Source of the DNA: Streptomyces sp. NBC_01445
GTDB lineage: Bacteria > Actinomycetota > Actinomycetes > Streptomycetales > Streptomycetaceae
Direction of reading: 5' to 3'
Assembly: GCF_035918235.1 (NCBI RefSeq)
Contig: NZ_CP109485.1
Coordinates: 1,674,001 to 1,738,000, forward strand
Length of the DNA stretch: 64,000 nucleotides
The translations under genes and the position numbers were made by a program. The notes under the pieces are model-generated. The model ran no database searches. It saw only the letters and a list, made by a program, of their open reading frames with translations, and had not been told where the DNA came from. This document shows, piece by piece, positions 32,760 to 40,865 of the stretch. Position 1 is the stretch's first letter. Every line of letters begins with the position of its first letter.

Positions 32760-34256
32760 GTGTCCTCCTCCGAGCCCAGGCCACAGCCCACGACTCAGGC
32801 GACGTCACAGCCCACGACGCAGCCCGAGGCCCAACCCCGGCCCACGGGACGCAAGAACGGCCTCTACGCGGGCCTCTCCGACGAACTCTCCGCCCTGATG
32901 CGGACGGGCTGGGCCGACACCGAGCAGCGCGACCTGCGCCCGGACGAGCAGGCGCCGTACGCCGCCGGTCGCCGCGCCGCCCTGTCCGCGCGGTTCCCGG
33001 GCGAGCGGCTGGTGATCCCGTCCGGCAAGCTCAAGATCCGCTCGAACGACAGCCATTACCCCTTCCGTCCGTACTCGGCCTATGTGCACCTGACGGGAGA
33101 TCAGGCGCGGGACAGCGCCGTCGTGTTCGAGCCACGCGAGGACGGCGGGCACGACGTCCACCTCTATCTGCTCCCCCGCGACAGCCGTGACACCGACGAG
33201 TTCTGGACCGGCATGACGTCCGAGCTGTGGATGGGCCGGCGCCGCAGCCTCGCGGAGTCCGAACTGGTCCTCGGCCTGCCCTGCCGTGACATCCGCGACG
33301 CGTCCGCCGAGCTGTCGGCCGCGCCCGGGGCACCGACCCGCATCGTCCGCGGCCACGACCCGGCACTCGAGGCCGCCGTGACGACGGACGCGGAGCGCGA
33401 CGCCGGACTTGAGGAGGCGCTGTCCGAGCTGCGCCTGGTCAAGGACGAGTGGGAGATCGGCGAGCTGCGCAAGGCCGTCGACTCCACGGTGCGCGGATTC
33501 ACCGACGTCGTACGCGAGCTGGCGACGGCGATCGCGACCTCGGAGCGCTGGATCGAGGGCACCTTCTTCCGCCGCGCCCGGCTGGAGGGCAATGCCGTCG
33601 GCTACGGCTCGATCTGCGCGGCCGGCGAGCACGCCACGATCATGCACTGGGAGCAGAACGACGGCCCGGTGCGCCCCGGCGAACTCCTGCTGCTCGACGC
33701 GGGCGTGGAGACCCACACGCTGTACACCGCGGACGTGACGCGCACGCTCCCGATCAGCGGCACGTTCACGCCGCTCCAGCGCAAGATCTACGACGCGGTG
33801 TACGAGGCCCAGGAGGCTGGCATCGCCGCCGTGAAGCCGGGTGCGGCCTACCGCGACTTCCACGACGCGGCGCAGCGCTACATGGCGGGCAAGCTCGTCG
33901 AGTGGGGCCTGCTGGAGGGCGACCCGGAGCGCGTCTTCGAGCTCGGTCTCCAGCGGCGCTTCACCATGGCGGGCACGGGCCACATGCTCGGCCTCGACGT
34001 CCACGACTGCGCTGCCGCGCGCACGGAGTCGTATGTGGGCGGCCCGCTGGAGCCCGGCATGGTGCTGACGGTCGAGCCCGGCCTGTACTTCCAGCCGGAC
34101 GACCTGTCGGTGCCGCAGGAGTACCGCGGCATCGGCGTGCGGATCGAGGACGACCTCCTGGTCACGGCCGACGGCACGGAGAACCTGTCGGCGGGCCTGC
34201 CGCGGTCGGCGGACGAGGTCGAGGCGTGGATGCGCACGCTCGCGGGCGACCGGTAG
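32760..34256 (+). CDS. pepP: Xaa-Pro aminopeptidase (aminopeptidase P)
   Basis: Metallopeptidase family M24, 498 residues, releasing the N-terminal residue from X-Pro (and X-hydroxyproline) peptides. The pita-bread metal ligands are visible: Asp in LLLLDAGVET and in TADVTRTLP, His in GTGHMLGLDVHD, Glu in LTVEPGLYF and the final Glu in GVRIEDD. The N-terminal aminopeptidase P domain precedes it. It begins at GTG with AGAAGGG upstream; the first 35 residues are Gln/Thr/Pro-rich. Being divergent from the hydroxyproline operon, it could supply hydroxyproline from collagen peptides (inferred). Confidence 0.9.
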   Translation: MSSSEPRPQPTTQATSQPTTQPEAQPRPTGRKNGLYAGLSDELSALMRTGWADTEQRDLRPDEQAPYAAGRRAALSARFPGERLVIPSGKLKIRSNDSHYPFRPYSAYVHLTGDQARDSAVVFEPREDGGHDVHLYLLPRDSRDTDEFWTGMTSELWMGRRRSLAESELVLGLPCRDIRDASAELSAAPGAPTRIVRGHDPALEAAVTTDAERDAGLEEALSELRLVKDEWEIGELRKAVDSTVRGFTDVVRELATAIATSERWIEGTFFRRARLEGNAVGYGSICAAGEHATIMHWEQNDGPVRPGELLLLDAGVETHTLYTADVTRTLPISGTFTPLQRKIYDAVYEAQEAGIAAVKPGAAYRDFHDAAQRYMAGKLVEWGLLEGDPERVFELGLQRRFTMAGTGHMLGLDVHDCAAARTESYVGGPLEPGMVLTVEPGLYFQPDDLSVPQEYRGIGVRIEDDLLVTADGTENLSAGLPRSADEVEAWMRTLAGDR

Positions 34257-34275
34257 GGGCCCCGCTGCTGTGACA

Positions 34276-34325
34276 ACAGCCCGAGGGGGCCCGGCCGTCG
34301 GAACGGCCGGGCCCCCTCGGGCTGT
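34276..34325. terminator. strong bidirectional terminator
   Basis: A perfect 23-bp stem (left arm 34276-34298 starting ACAGCCCGAGG, right arm 34303-34325) with a CGGA loop lies between the convergent pepP and GAPDH genes. There is no T-run, as is usual for Streptomyces terminators. Confidence 0.9.
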
Positions 34326-34331
34326 CAAGGC

Positions 34332-35777
34332 TTACGCCGTCGGGACCGGGTAGGTCGGGTACTCCACCCCGGAGACGTGCTGGACGACGCGGATGACCTG
34401 GCACGAGTAGCCGAACTCGTTGTCGTACCAGAGGTAGAGGATCGCGTTGTCGCCGTCGACCTTGGTGGCACCGGCGTCCACGATGGAGGCGTGGCGCGAG
34501 CCGACGAAGTCCATGGAGACCGCGTCGGGAGCGGTGGTGAAGTCGATCTGGCGCTTGAGCGGCGAGTTCAGCGAGACGTCGCGGAGGTGGTCGAGGACTT
34601 CCTCGCGGGTGGTCTCACGGCCGAGGCGCAGGCTGAGGATCGCGATCGAGACGTCCGGCACCGGCACGCGGATCGAGCTGCCGGTGATCGGAGCCTTGAG
34701 GTCGGGCAGCGCCTTGGCGACGGCGGAGGCGGCGCCGGTCTCGGTGATGACCATGTTGAGCGGCGCGGAGCGGCCGCGGCGGTCGGCCTTGTGGTAATTG
34801 TCCAGCAGGTTCTGGTCGTTGGTGAACGAGTGGACGGTCTCCACGTGGCCGCGCAGCACCCCGTACTCGTCGTCCATCGCCTTCAGCGGCGGGACGATCG
34901 CGTTGGTGGTGCAGGACGCGCAGGACAGGATCTGCTCGTCCGGCTTGATCATGTCGTGGTTGACGCCGTGCACGATGTTCGGGACGTCGCCCTTGCCGGG
35001 AGCGGTCAGGACGACCTTCTCGACGCCGGGGCGGAGGTGCTTCGAAAGCCCCTCGCGGTCACGCCACTTGCCGGTGTTGTCGATCAGGATGGCGTCGTTG
35101 ATGCCGTACGCCGTGTAGTCGACCTCGGACGGGTCGTTGGCGTAGATCACCTTGATCTCGTTGCCGTTGGCGACGATCGTGCTGTTCGCCTCGTCGACCG
35201 TGATCGTGCCGTTGAACTGGCCGTGGATGGAGTCGCGGCGCAGCAGCGAGGCACGCTTGACGAGATCCTGGTCGCCACCGCCGCGGACGACGATGGCGCG
35301 CAGGCGCAGACCGTTGCCGGAGCCGGCCTTCTCGATGAGCAGGCGGGCGACGAGGCGGCCGATGCGGCCGAAGCCGTAGAGGACCACGTCACGCGCCTGG
35401 CGGCGCTCGATCTTGTTCTCACCCGTGGCGCCGGAGACGGCCTCGGCGGTGAACTCCTCGACCGAGAGACCCCGGTCGTCGGCCCGGTGCGCCTCGGCGA
35501 GCAGGCCGATGTCGATCTGCGACGGGCCGAGGTCGAGCGCGGCCAGCGCCTGCAGGAACGGCATCGTCTCGGTGACCGACAGTTCCTCGCCGGCGATCTG
35601 GCGGGCGAACCGGTGGGTCTTGAGGATGCTCACCACCGACTTGTTCACCAAGGAGCGGCTGTGGAGCAGGACGGTGACGTCCCGCTCCCTGTGCATCTTC
35701 CCGATGATCGGGATCATCGACTCCGCGATCTCCTCGCGGTTCTTCCAGTTGGTGAACGAGTCGTCTTTGACAGTCAC
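34332..35777 (-). CDS. gap: glyceraldehyde-3-phosphate dehydrogenase, long form
   Basis: GAPDH of 481 residues; about 125 residues N-terminal to the Rossmann fold (LYGFGRIGRL at 133-142) make it the long bacterial form rather than the 335-residue glycolytic type. The catalytic cysteine is Cys289 in SCASCTTNAI. The C-terminus holds WYDNEFGYS. The helical N-terminal part (NREEIAESMIPIIGKMHRERDV) is typical of this subgroup. It is a single gene with its own promoter region containing two 15-bp direct repeats. Whether it serves glycolysis or gluconeogenesis cannot be told from sequence. Confidence 0.92.
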   Translation of the reverse strand: MTVKDDSFTNWKNREEIAESMIPIIGKMHRERDVTVLLHSRSLVNKSVVSILKTHRFARQIAGEELSVTETMPFLQALAALDLGPSQIDIGLLAEAHRADDRGLSVEEFTAEAVSGATGENKIERRQARDVVLYGFGRIGRLVARLLIEKAGSGNGLRLRAIVVRGGGDQDLVKRASLLRRDSIHGQFNGTITVDEANSTIVANGNEIKVIYANDPSEVDYTAYGINDAILIDNTGKWRDREGLSKHLRPGVEKVVLTAPGKGDVPNIVHGVNHDMIKPDEQILSCASCTTNAIVPPLKAMDDEYGVLRGHVETVHSFTNDQNLLDNYHKADRRGRSAPLNMVITETGAASAVAKALPDLKAPITGSSIRVPVPDVSIAILSLRLGRETTREEVLDHLRDVSLNSPLKRQIDFTTAPDAVSMDFVGSRHASIVDAGATKVDGDNAILYLWYDNEFGYSCQVIRVVQHVSGVEYPTYPVPTA

Positions 35778-35827
35778 AGGTTTATCTTTCGAGCTAGGCG
35801 GCGCTCATATGCTAACCCGCCCCCATT

Positions 35828-35866
35828 TTGATCGTTCAAACGGTCCCCTGGTTGATCGTTCAGACG
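35828..35866. promoter_or_regulatory. direct repeats upstream of GAPDH
   Basis: TTGATCGTTCAAACG at 35828-35842 and TTGATCGTTCAGACG at 35852-35866, period 24 bp, just upstream of the GAPDH start. The first contains the near-palindrome TTGATCGTTCAA. Likely binding sites of an unidentified regulator. Confidence 0.55.
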
Positions 35867-35917
35867 CTCCCGCCCAGCGAAAGCCTCCCCCGCACCCGGC
35901 ACGCCCCTCGGTGTCGC

Positions 35918-36514
35918 TCAGCCGTCGAGGAGGGTGCGCAACCTGGTGGCGTTGCCCCTTATGTCGCTCCCGATGCTGACGGTGAAGGCGCCGGCGGCCA
36001 GCCACTCGGCCGTGTTGTCCACGGTGATTCCGCCGGTCGCCATGATCCGCGCGCCGGGCAGTACGGCGAGCAGCGACTTCAGGTAGGCGATGCCTCCGAT
36101 GTGCGCCGGGAAGAGCTTCGCCACTCCGCGTTCGGCGGCGGTGCGCAGTTCCGAGGGGGTCAGTCCGCCCTCGACCAGCAGCCGGTCGGCGTCATCCGCG
36201 ACGGGACGGACGTCGGGCACCTGGAACGGGCTGACCAGGAACTGCGCACCGGCGGCCAGCGCCTGCTCGGCGATCCGCGGTGAGGTCACCGTGCCGAGCC
36301 CGAACACCGCCTGCGGGAATTCCTGGTGCCAGCTCTTCACCAGGCCCTCCCAGCCGGGGGTGGTGGCCGTGAATTCGAAGGTGGTGAAACCGGCGTCGAG
36401 CAGCTCGCGGGCCAGTGCGTAGGCGGCGTCGGCGTCGGCGGCCCGTACGGTCGGCACGGCTCGGGCCTGCTGGAGGTGGTCGACGACGCTCTGGACGGCG
36501 GGGGTGAGAGACAT
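35918..36514 (-). CDS. dgaF: 2-dehydro-3-deoxy-6-phosphogluconate aldolase-family protein (DgaF-like)
   Basis: KDPG/KDG aldolase-type class I aldolase of 198 residues. The Schiff-base lysine is Lys133 in AKLFPAH and the acid/base Glu47 lies in TTFEFT. GLGTV and ATGGI are conserved phosphate-binding strands. It would split KDGP into pyruvate and glyceraldehyde 3-phosphate, the last step of D-glucosaminate degradation. It lies 33 bp downstream of the DgaE-like gene on the same strand, at the end of the cluster. Confidence 0.85.
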   Translation of the reverse strand: MSLTPAVQSVVDHLQQARAVPTVRAADADAAYALARELLDAGFTTFEFTATTPGWEGLVKSWHQEFPQAVFGLGTVTSPRIAEQALAAGAQFLVSPFQVPDVRPVADDADRLLVEGGLTPSELRTAAERGVAKLFPAHIGGIAYLKSLLAVLPGARIMATGGITVDNTAEWLAAGAFTVSIGSDIRGNATRLRTLLDG

Positions 36515-36547
36515 GGCGGGGAGGTCCTTCGATGGGCGGGGGCGGAG

Positions 36548-38101
36548 TCAGGAGGATTCGGGTGCGGCGATGGCTGCCAGCTCGGCGAGTGCCTCGGCCG
36601 CCCCTTCGCCGCGCGCGCTGAGGACGATCTCCTCGCCGGAGCGGATGTTGAGCGACATCAGGGACAGCACGCTGCGGGCCGGGACCTCGCGTGTGTCGGC
36701 CGCGGAGCTGCCTTCGGTGCCGGCTCGGCGCACCGTCACGGCTGCCGTGCTGCGGCCCGCGGCCTGGGCGAAGGCCGCTGCCGGCCGGGCGTGCAGCCCC
36801 GCCGCCTCGGTCACCACCAGGCGGCGCTCCAAGGGCACCACCGGCGTCGTTGTGCCGTCCGAGTCCGCCGCGCGCTCGGGCGTTGTCCCGGCTGCCGGCC
36901 GACCGGTCACCTGCGCCTCCTGCTGGTCCGGTGCCGGTGTCCGCCCGGTCTCTGTCGGCTCTCCGTGACCGCGGGGCCCGGCGGTAACCCGCGCGCCACC
37001 CAGGATCCCGGTGAGCCGGGCCACGATCTGTTCTTCCTCGTGCAAAGTCAGCGGCCGGGGGTCGACGGCCAGCCTGCCGGTGGCGGCGTGGTGGTCCCGC
37101 AGGAAGACGGGCGGCTGACCCTGTGCCAGCTCCGCGGCGAGCTCGGTCGCGTTCCGGCCCGCCTCCTTCGGGTCGACGGTCAGTTCCGTCCGGTGGATGA
37201 GCCGGCCGGCCTCGTCGCGGACGACACGTGCGGAGAGTCCCGGCAGCATGTCGAGGCGTTCGGCGAGCCGCGTCATGCGGGCCTGCTGTTGTTCCGGGTC
37301 GACGGCCCCTGCTGCGGTCCCGTAGTCGCGCACCGCCCGCACGAGGCCGAGGACGGTTTCCTTGCCGACCTTCATCGGCCGCCCGATGCCGCCGTACTGT
37401 GCGCGGCACGCGGCGATCAGGTCGGCCGGCCCGCAGATCAGTCCGGAGGTGGGACCCCCGATGGCCTTGCCCCCGCTGTAGACGACAAGGTCGGCGCCGG
37501 TGGCCGGCCAGCGGCGCAGGTCCTCCTCGGCCGCCGCGTCCACGATCACCGGGATACCGTGCTCTCGCCCGATGGCCACCACCGTCTCCAGCGGGACCTG
37601 GCCCTTCTGTACGGCGTGGTGCGACTGGACGTACAGGAGAGCTGCGGTGCGGTCGGTGATCGCGGCGGTGAAGTGCTCGGGCCGTGCCTTGTTGACGGCG
37701 CCGACCTCGACGGGCCTGCCGCCGCCGATGGCGATCATCTGGCACACGGAGGCGCCGAAGTGGACGGCGTGGCCCTTCTGCAGCACCACCTCGTCGGGCG
37801 CACCTCCGGCGTCGGGCAGTCGCTCGATCCGGGCCGGGTCGGTGCCGGCGATGAGGGCGGCGACCGCGATCGCGATGCCGGCCGCGGCACCGGTGGTGGG
37901 GCAGGCGTCCTCGGCGCCGGTGGCGCGTGCGAGTTCCCGGCCGGCGGCGACGAGCAGGTCGTCCATGACCACATGACCGCGGGCGGCCTCGCCCATGGCG
38001 GCGATCACCCGGTCGTCGAGCCGGCTGCCGCCGAGGGCGGTCATCTTGCCGCTGGCGTTGATGGCGGGGGCGAGGCCGAGGTCCTCGTAGAGCGTGTTCA
38101 T
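36548..38101 (-). CDS. dgaE: DgaE-like PLP-dependent ammonia-lyase fused to an HPr domain
   Basis: Protein of 517 residues. Residues 1-365 are a SelA-like PLP enzyme; the Schiff-base lysine is Lys212 in YSGGKAIGG and VIVDAAAEED holds the PLP-contact Asp. This family converts D-glucosaminate-6-phosphate to KDGP and ammonia. After a Pro/Thr/Gly-rich linker of about 60 residues, 424-514 form an HPr phosphocarrier domain with the active His437 in AGLHARPA and a Ser46-equivalent Ser477 in ARSVLSLMSL. Known DgaE proteins of about 370 residues lack this domain. The fusion suggests in-cis coupling to a PTS-like phosphoryl chain. Confidence 0.85.
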   Translation of the reverse strand: MNTLYEDLGLAPAINASGKMTALGGSRLDDRVIAAMGEAARGHVVMDDLLVAAGRELARATGAEDACPTTGAAAGIAIAVAALIAGTDPARIERLPDAGGAPDEVVLQKGHAVHFGASVCQMIAIGGGRPVEVGAVNKARPEHFTAAITDRTAALLYVQSHHAVQKGQVPLETVVAIGREHGIPVIVDAAAEEDLRRWPATGADLVVYSGGKAIGGPTSGLICGPADLIAACRAQYGGIGRPMKVGKETVLGLVRAVRDYGTAAGAVDPEQQQARMTRLAERLDMLPGLSARVVRDEAGRLIHRTELTVDPKEAGRNATELAAELAQGQPPVFLRDHHAATGRLAVDPRPLTLHEEEQIVARLTGILGGARVTAGPRGHGEPTETGRTPAPDQQEAQVTGRPAAGTTPERAADSDGTTTPVVPLERRLVVTEAAGLHARPAAAFAQAAGRSTAAVTVRRAGTEGSSAADTREVPARSVLSLMSLNIRSGEEIVLSARGEGAAEALAELAAIAAPESS

Positions 38102-38168
38102 GGTGCCTTTCGTGGAGAGCCGATCGATGGGGGGTGAGGCCGACTTCTTCGGGGCGCGCCGAGAGGCC

Positions 38169-38885
38169 CTAGGTGCCCGCGATGGGGAAGAAGAGCCCGA
38201 AGAGCATGGCGCCGAGGATGGCGCCTCCGGTCAGCGGCTTCTTCCACCAGTAGAAGAGCGCGGCGCCCAGGGTGGAGCCGAGGCCCACGGGGAGGGAGGC
38301 GGTGGCCGCGGCGATGATCACCAAGGGGCCCAGATAGCGGCCGGCGGAGTTTCCGGCGCCCATCATCACGTCGGCGCCGAAGGTGGAGGTGCCGCCCGCC
38401 GAGTTCACCGTGGCCCGCCGGATGGCCAGGATCAGGGCCCCGATCAGCGCGCCCAGCAGGGCGCCGGTGGGCAGGGCCAGCCAGAAGTGCTCCAGAGGGG
38501 CGGTGATCCCGGCAGCCAGCAGCATCGCGGGGATGCCGATGCCGACGCCGGTCTGCAGCGAGCCGCCGATGTCGAGGATGCCGACCATCGGCCCCTCGAT
38601 GATGCGGGCGAACAGGAAGCCGGCGCCGAAGGCCGCCGCCGCCCCGTAACTCCCGCTGTCCATACCGCCCTTGAGCATCGCGGTGACTGCGACATCGCTG
38701 AAGGTGCCGGTGCGGTAGACGTAGTACAGGTGCGTGCCGGCGAAGATGCCGGCGGCCAGGGCCGCCACGAAGAGCGGGAAGGCCCATTCCGAGAGCCAGA
38801 AGCTGCCCTCGCCGGGGACTTTGCCGCGGGTCCTGCCCGCGGGTGCCGCAGCTCCCGCGGTGGTGGTGGCGTCGTTCGTGGTCAT
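38169..38885 (-). CDS. DUF4310-family membrane protein
   Basis: Membrane protein of 238 residues with about six helices after a 30-residue polar N-terminus. Gly-rich stretches such as GGMDSGSYGAAAAFGAGFLFARIIEGPMVG are characteristic of DUF4310, a component of the EF_0829-EF_0839-type cluster thought to form a novel transporter. It follows the DUF4311 gene by 13 bp and precedes DgaE by 67 bp. Function unproven. Confidence 0.85.
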   Translation of the reverse strand: MTTNDATTTAGAAAPAGRTRGKVPGEGSFWLSEWAFPLFVAALAAGIFAGTHLYYVYRTGTFSDVAVTAMLKGGMDSGSYGAAAAFGAGFLFARIIEGPMVGILDIGGSLQTGVGIGIPAMLLAAGITAPLEHFWLALPTGALLGALIGALILAIRRATVNSAGGTSTFGADVMMGAGNSAGRYLGPLVIIAAATASLPVGLGSTLGAALFYWWKKPLTGGAILGAMLFGLFFPIAGT

Positions 38886-38898
38886 CGCGGTGCCTCGC

Positions 38899-39690
38899 TC
38901 ACTTCGTCGGGGTGGTGCCGGTCGCGTCGTGGAGCCGGCTCAGCCAATGCGGCACGTCCGCCTTCATCTGCTGCAGCAGCTGGATGTCCACGCCGCGCAG
39001 GAAGGCGCTGCCGACGAACAGCAACACCACCGCGCCGGCGAGCGCCTTGGTGACCCTGGTCCAGCCCAGGTCGTCGATGCCCTTGCCGACCACGATGCCG
39101 AGCACGATGCCGGGAACCGCGTTGCCCATCACGACGTGCGCCAGACCACCGAGTACGGTGCCCCAGCCTCCGCTGCGCCGCCCCGCGTCGACCGCCGCCA
39201 TCCAGAAGACGATCGGCATGACGGGGTTGATCAGCCACTCCGAGGCGGGGCCGAGTACGTCGGCTGCGACGTTCTGCAGCGAGTGCGGAATGGACGCGGC
39301 GGTGGTGTTCAGAACCGTCACCAGGACCAGGCCGACGCCCGCCCCGTAGGCCGCCATCCGACGCGGGTTGTGCAGCGTCTCGTCGAGGTTGCGGTTCTTG
39401 GTCATCGACAGCGCGGCGGCCCAGTGGGGCACGATGCGGTGATCGACGTCCGAGGTCAGCGCGCCGGTGCCGACGGCGCTGGCCCAGGCGTTGAAGAAGA
39501 AGCCGAGGCCGAAGGAGAAGTGCGCGACCGGGTCGTTCTCGCAGGCGTTGAGTTCGCCCAGGGTCCGGAAGGCACCCATGCCCTGCACCTTGGGCGCGTG
39601 GAACATGCGGGCCACACCCGCGCTCGCCCCGAAGCCGATCAGGGCGCCGATGACCATCGACTCCAGTGCGATGGTGAGCGTCTCGTTCAT
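38899..39690 (-). CDS. DUF4311-family membrane protein
   Basis: Membrane protein of 263 residues with several helices. ALIGFGASAGVARMFHAPKVQGMGAFRTLGE and NACENDPVAHFSFGLGFFFNAWAS are the conserved blocks of DUF4311. It is predicted to pair with DUF4310 as the membrane part of an uncharacterised uptake system. It lies 10 bp after the DUF4312 gene. Confidence 0.85.
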   Translation of the reverse strand: MNETLTIALESMVIGALIGFGASAGVARMFHAPKVQGMGAFRTLGELNACENDPVAHFSFGLGFFFNAWASAVGTGALTSDVDHRIVPHWAAALSMTKNRNLDETLHNPRRMAAYGAGVGLVLVTVLNTTAASIPHSLQNVAADVLGPASEWLINPVMPIVFWMAAVDAGRRSGGWGTVLGGLAHVVMGNAVPGIVLGIVVGKGIDDLGWTRVTKALAGAVVLLFVGSAFLRGVDIQLLQQMKADVPHWLSRLHDATGTTPTK

Positions 39691-39700
39691 GCGGGTGTCC

Positions 39701-40036
39701 TCACCTCATGTGGAGCGCGTGCTGGAGCGGCGTCAGCCGCTCCTCGCGTACGGAGAATGCGATGGCGTCCAGATCGAGTGCGGCGGTGCGCACCTCGATC
39801 CGAAGAGTCAGCTCGTAGCGGCGGCGCTCGCGAGCGAAGAGCAGACCCAGGAACCGTTCCGTCCAGCGGTGTTCGACCGCGGACGCGACCTCGACGGCGA
39901 GCGGCTCGACCCGGAAGCAGACGCCGTCCGTCAGCTTGCCGACGGCACCGGAGACCTGCTGCATGGCGGCGGCGAACGCCTTCTCGCGAGTGGGCCCGGT
40001 GCCGCTGACCCGGACCGTGTGCCGGTCCTCGATCAC
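39701..40036 (-). CDS. DUF4312-family protein
   Basis: Soluble protein of 111 residues. VRVSGTGPTREKAFAAAM and the C-terminal strand pattern RRYELTLRIEVRTAALD match DUF4312, always found with DUF4310/4311 and the SFCGS protein. Probably a cytoplasmic component of the same transporter. The start overlaps the SFCGS gene stop by 4 bp (ATGA). Confidence 0.83.
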   Translation of the reverse strand: MIEDRHTVRVSGTGPTREKAFAAAMQQVSGAVGKLTDGVCFRVEPLAVEVASAVEHRWTERFLGLLFARERRRYELTLRIEVRTAALDLDAIAFSVREERLTPLQHALHMR

Positions 40037-40398
40037 GCCGACTCCCCGAGCTTCTTCAGCAGCGCCTCGGTCACCTTGAAGCCGAGTTCCTCGCTGTCCA
40101 GGAAGCCGAAGCCCAGCACCGTCTTGCCCTGCTGCACAGCGGTGATCCCGGCCTGCGGAGAGCGCATGCCGAACTCGATGTCATGGCCGTACTTGGCCTT
40201 GGCCGTGACCGCGCCCGCGCCGCCACTGCCGCAGAACGAGATGCCGAGCGCCGCGCCTTCGGCGGCCATCACGTCGCCGACCTTCATGTCCGCGCCCGGG
40301 CCCGGGATCAGGATGGGTTCGCCACCCGCCGCCCGTATGCCGTCGGCGACGGCCTGGCCCTTGCCGAGCCGGTGTCCGATCACGATCTTGACTGCCAT
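40033..40398 (-). CDS. glycine-rich SFCGS-family protein
   Basis: Small cytoplasmic protein of 121 residues with the signature SFCGSGGAGAV (Cys56). A P-loop-like Cys in a Gly/Ser-rich turn recalls PTS EIIB phosphorylation sites, so a phosphocysteine relay is conceivable, though the family is uncharacterised. The start at MAVKIVIGHR has GGAAGTGC upstream. It sits 56 bp after the PRD gene. Confidence 0.83.
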   Translation of the reverse strand: MAVKIVIGHRLGKGQAVADGIRAAGGEPILIPGPGADMKVGDVMAAEGAALGISFCGSGGAGAVTAKAKYGHDIEFGMRSPQAGITAVQQGKTVLGFGFLDSEELGFKVTEALLKKLGESA

Positions 40399-40454
40399 GG
40401 TGCACTTCCTTTTGTGGTGCGGTGATGTGCCTGGTCCGCTGGTGTGCGGGCCGG

Positions 40455-40865
40455 TCATGTCTGTGCGTTCTGTGGTGCCGGTGAGCGTTCCTGGAGCTGC
40501 CGCGCCGTCTCGAAGTGCAGGGCGAGCAGCACGACTTCGGTGGCGTGGGCGGCGTGATCCAGGGGCGCGCCGTACGTGTCGATCAGCTCGCGGGCGGCGG
40601 CCAGCGGGCCCGGCGTGATCTCGTCGGCCACTGTGGGGTCCAGCGCGTCGAGGTGTTCGCCGACTCGTACTCGGCGGACGAAGCCGAGGGCATGCACGGC
40701 GAGGGCGAGCCGGCGGTCCTCGTCGAAGGAGATCCGCTCGGCGGCGGCGCGTTCCTCGATCGTGGGGAGCAGCCGGGACAGGGCGCGGCGGTCCTCCTCG
40801 CGCACGGGTTCGGCGGTGTCCGCCACGGCGGCGGCGAGCGCCTCGATCAAGGGGTCGGCAGTCAT
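40455..40865 (-). CDS. PRD-domain protein
   Basis: Protein of 136 residues corresponding to a single PTS-regulation-domain-like helical bundle, as found in the EF_0829-type member of this cluster; no DNA-binding region is attached. His residues in ALAVHALGFVRR and DHAAHATEVVLLALHFE occupy plausible PRD phosphorylation positions. Its presence beside an HPr fusion argues for phosphorylation-dependent control. Coupled by ATGA to the amidohydrolase gene. Confidence 0.75.
   Translation of the reverse strand: MTADPLIEALAAAVADTAEPVREEDRRALSRLLPTIEERAAAERISFDEDRRLALAVHALGFVRRVRVGEHLDALDPTVADEITPGPLAAARELIDTYGAPLDHAAHATEVVLLALHFETARQLQERSPAPQNAQT

Noticed and set aside
32805..34328. 507-residue minus-strand frame opposite pepP
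   Set aside because: Antisense shadow with no recognisable domain. The plus strand carries all M24 metal ligands.
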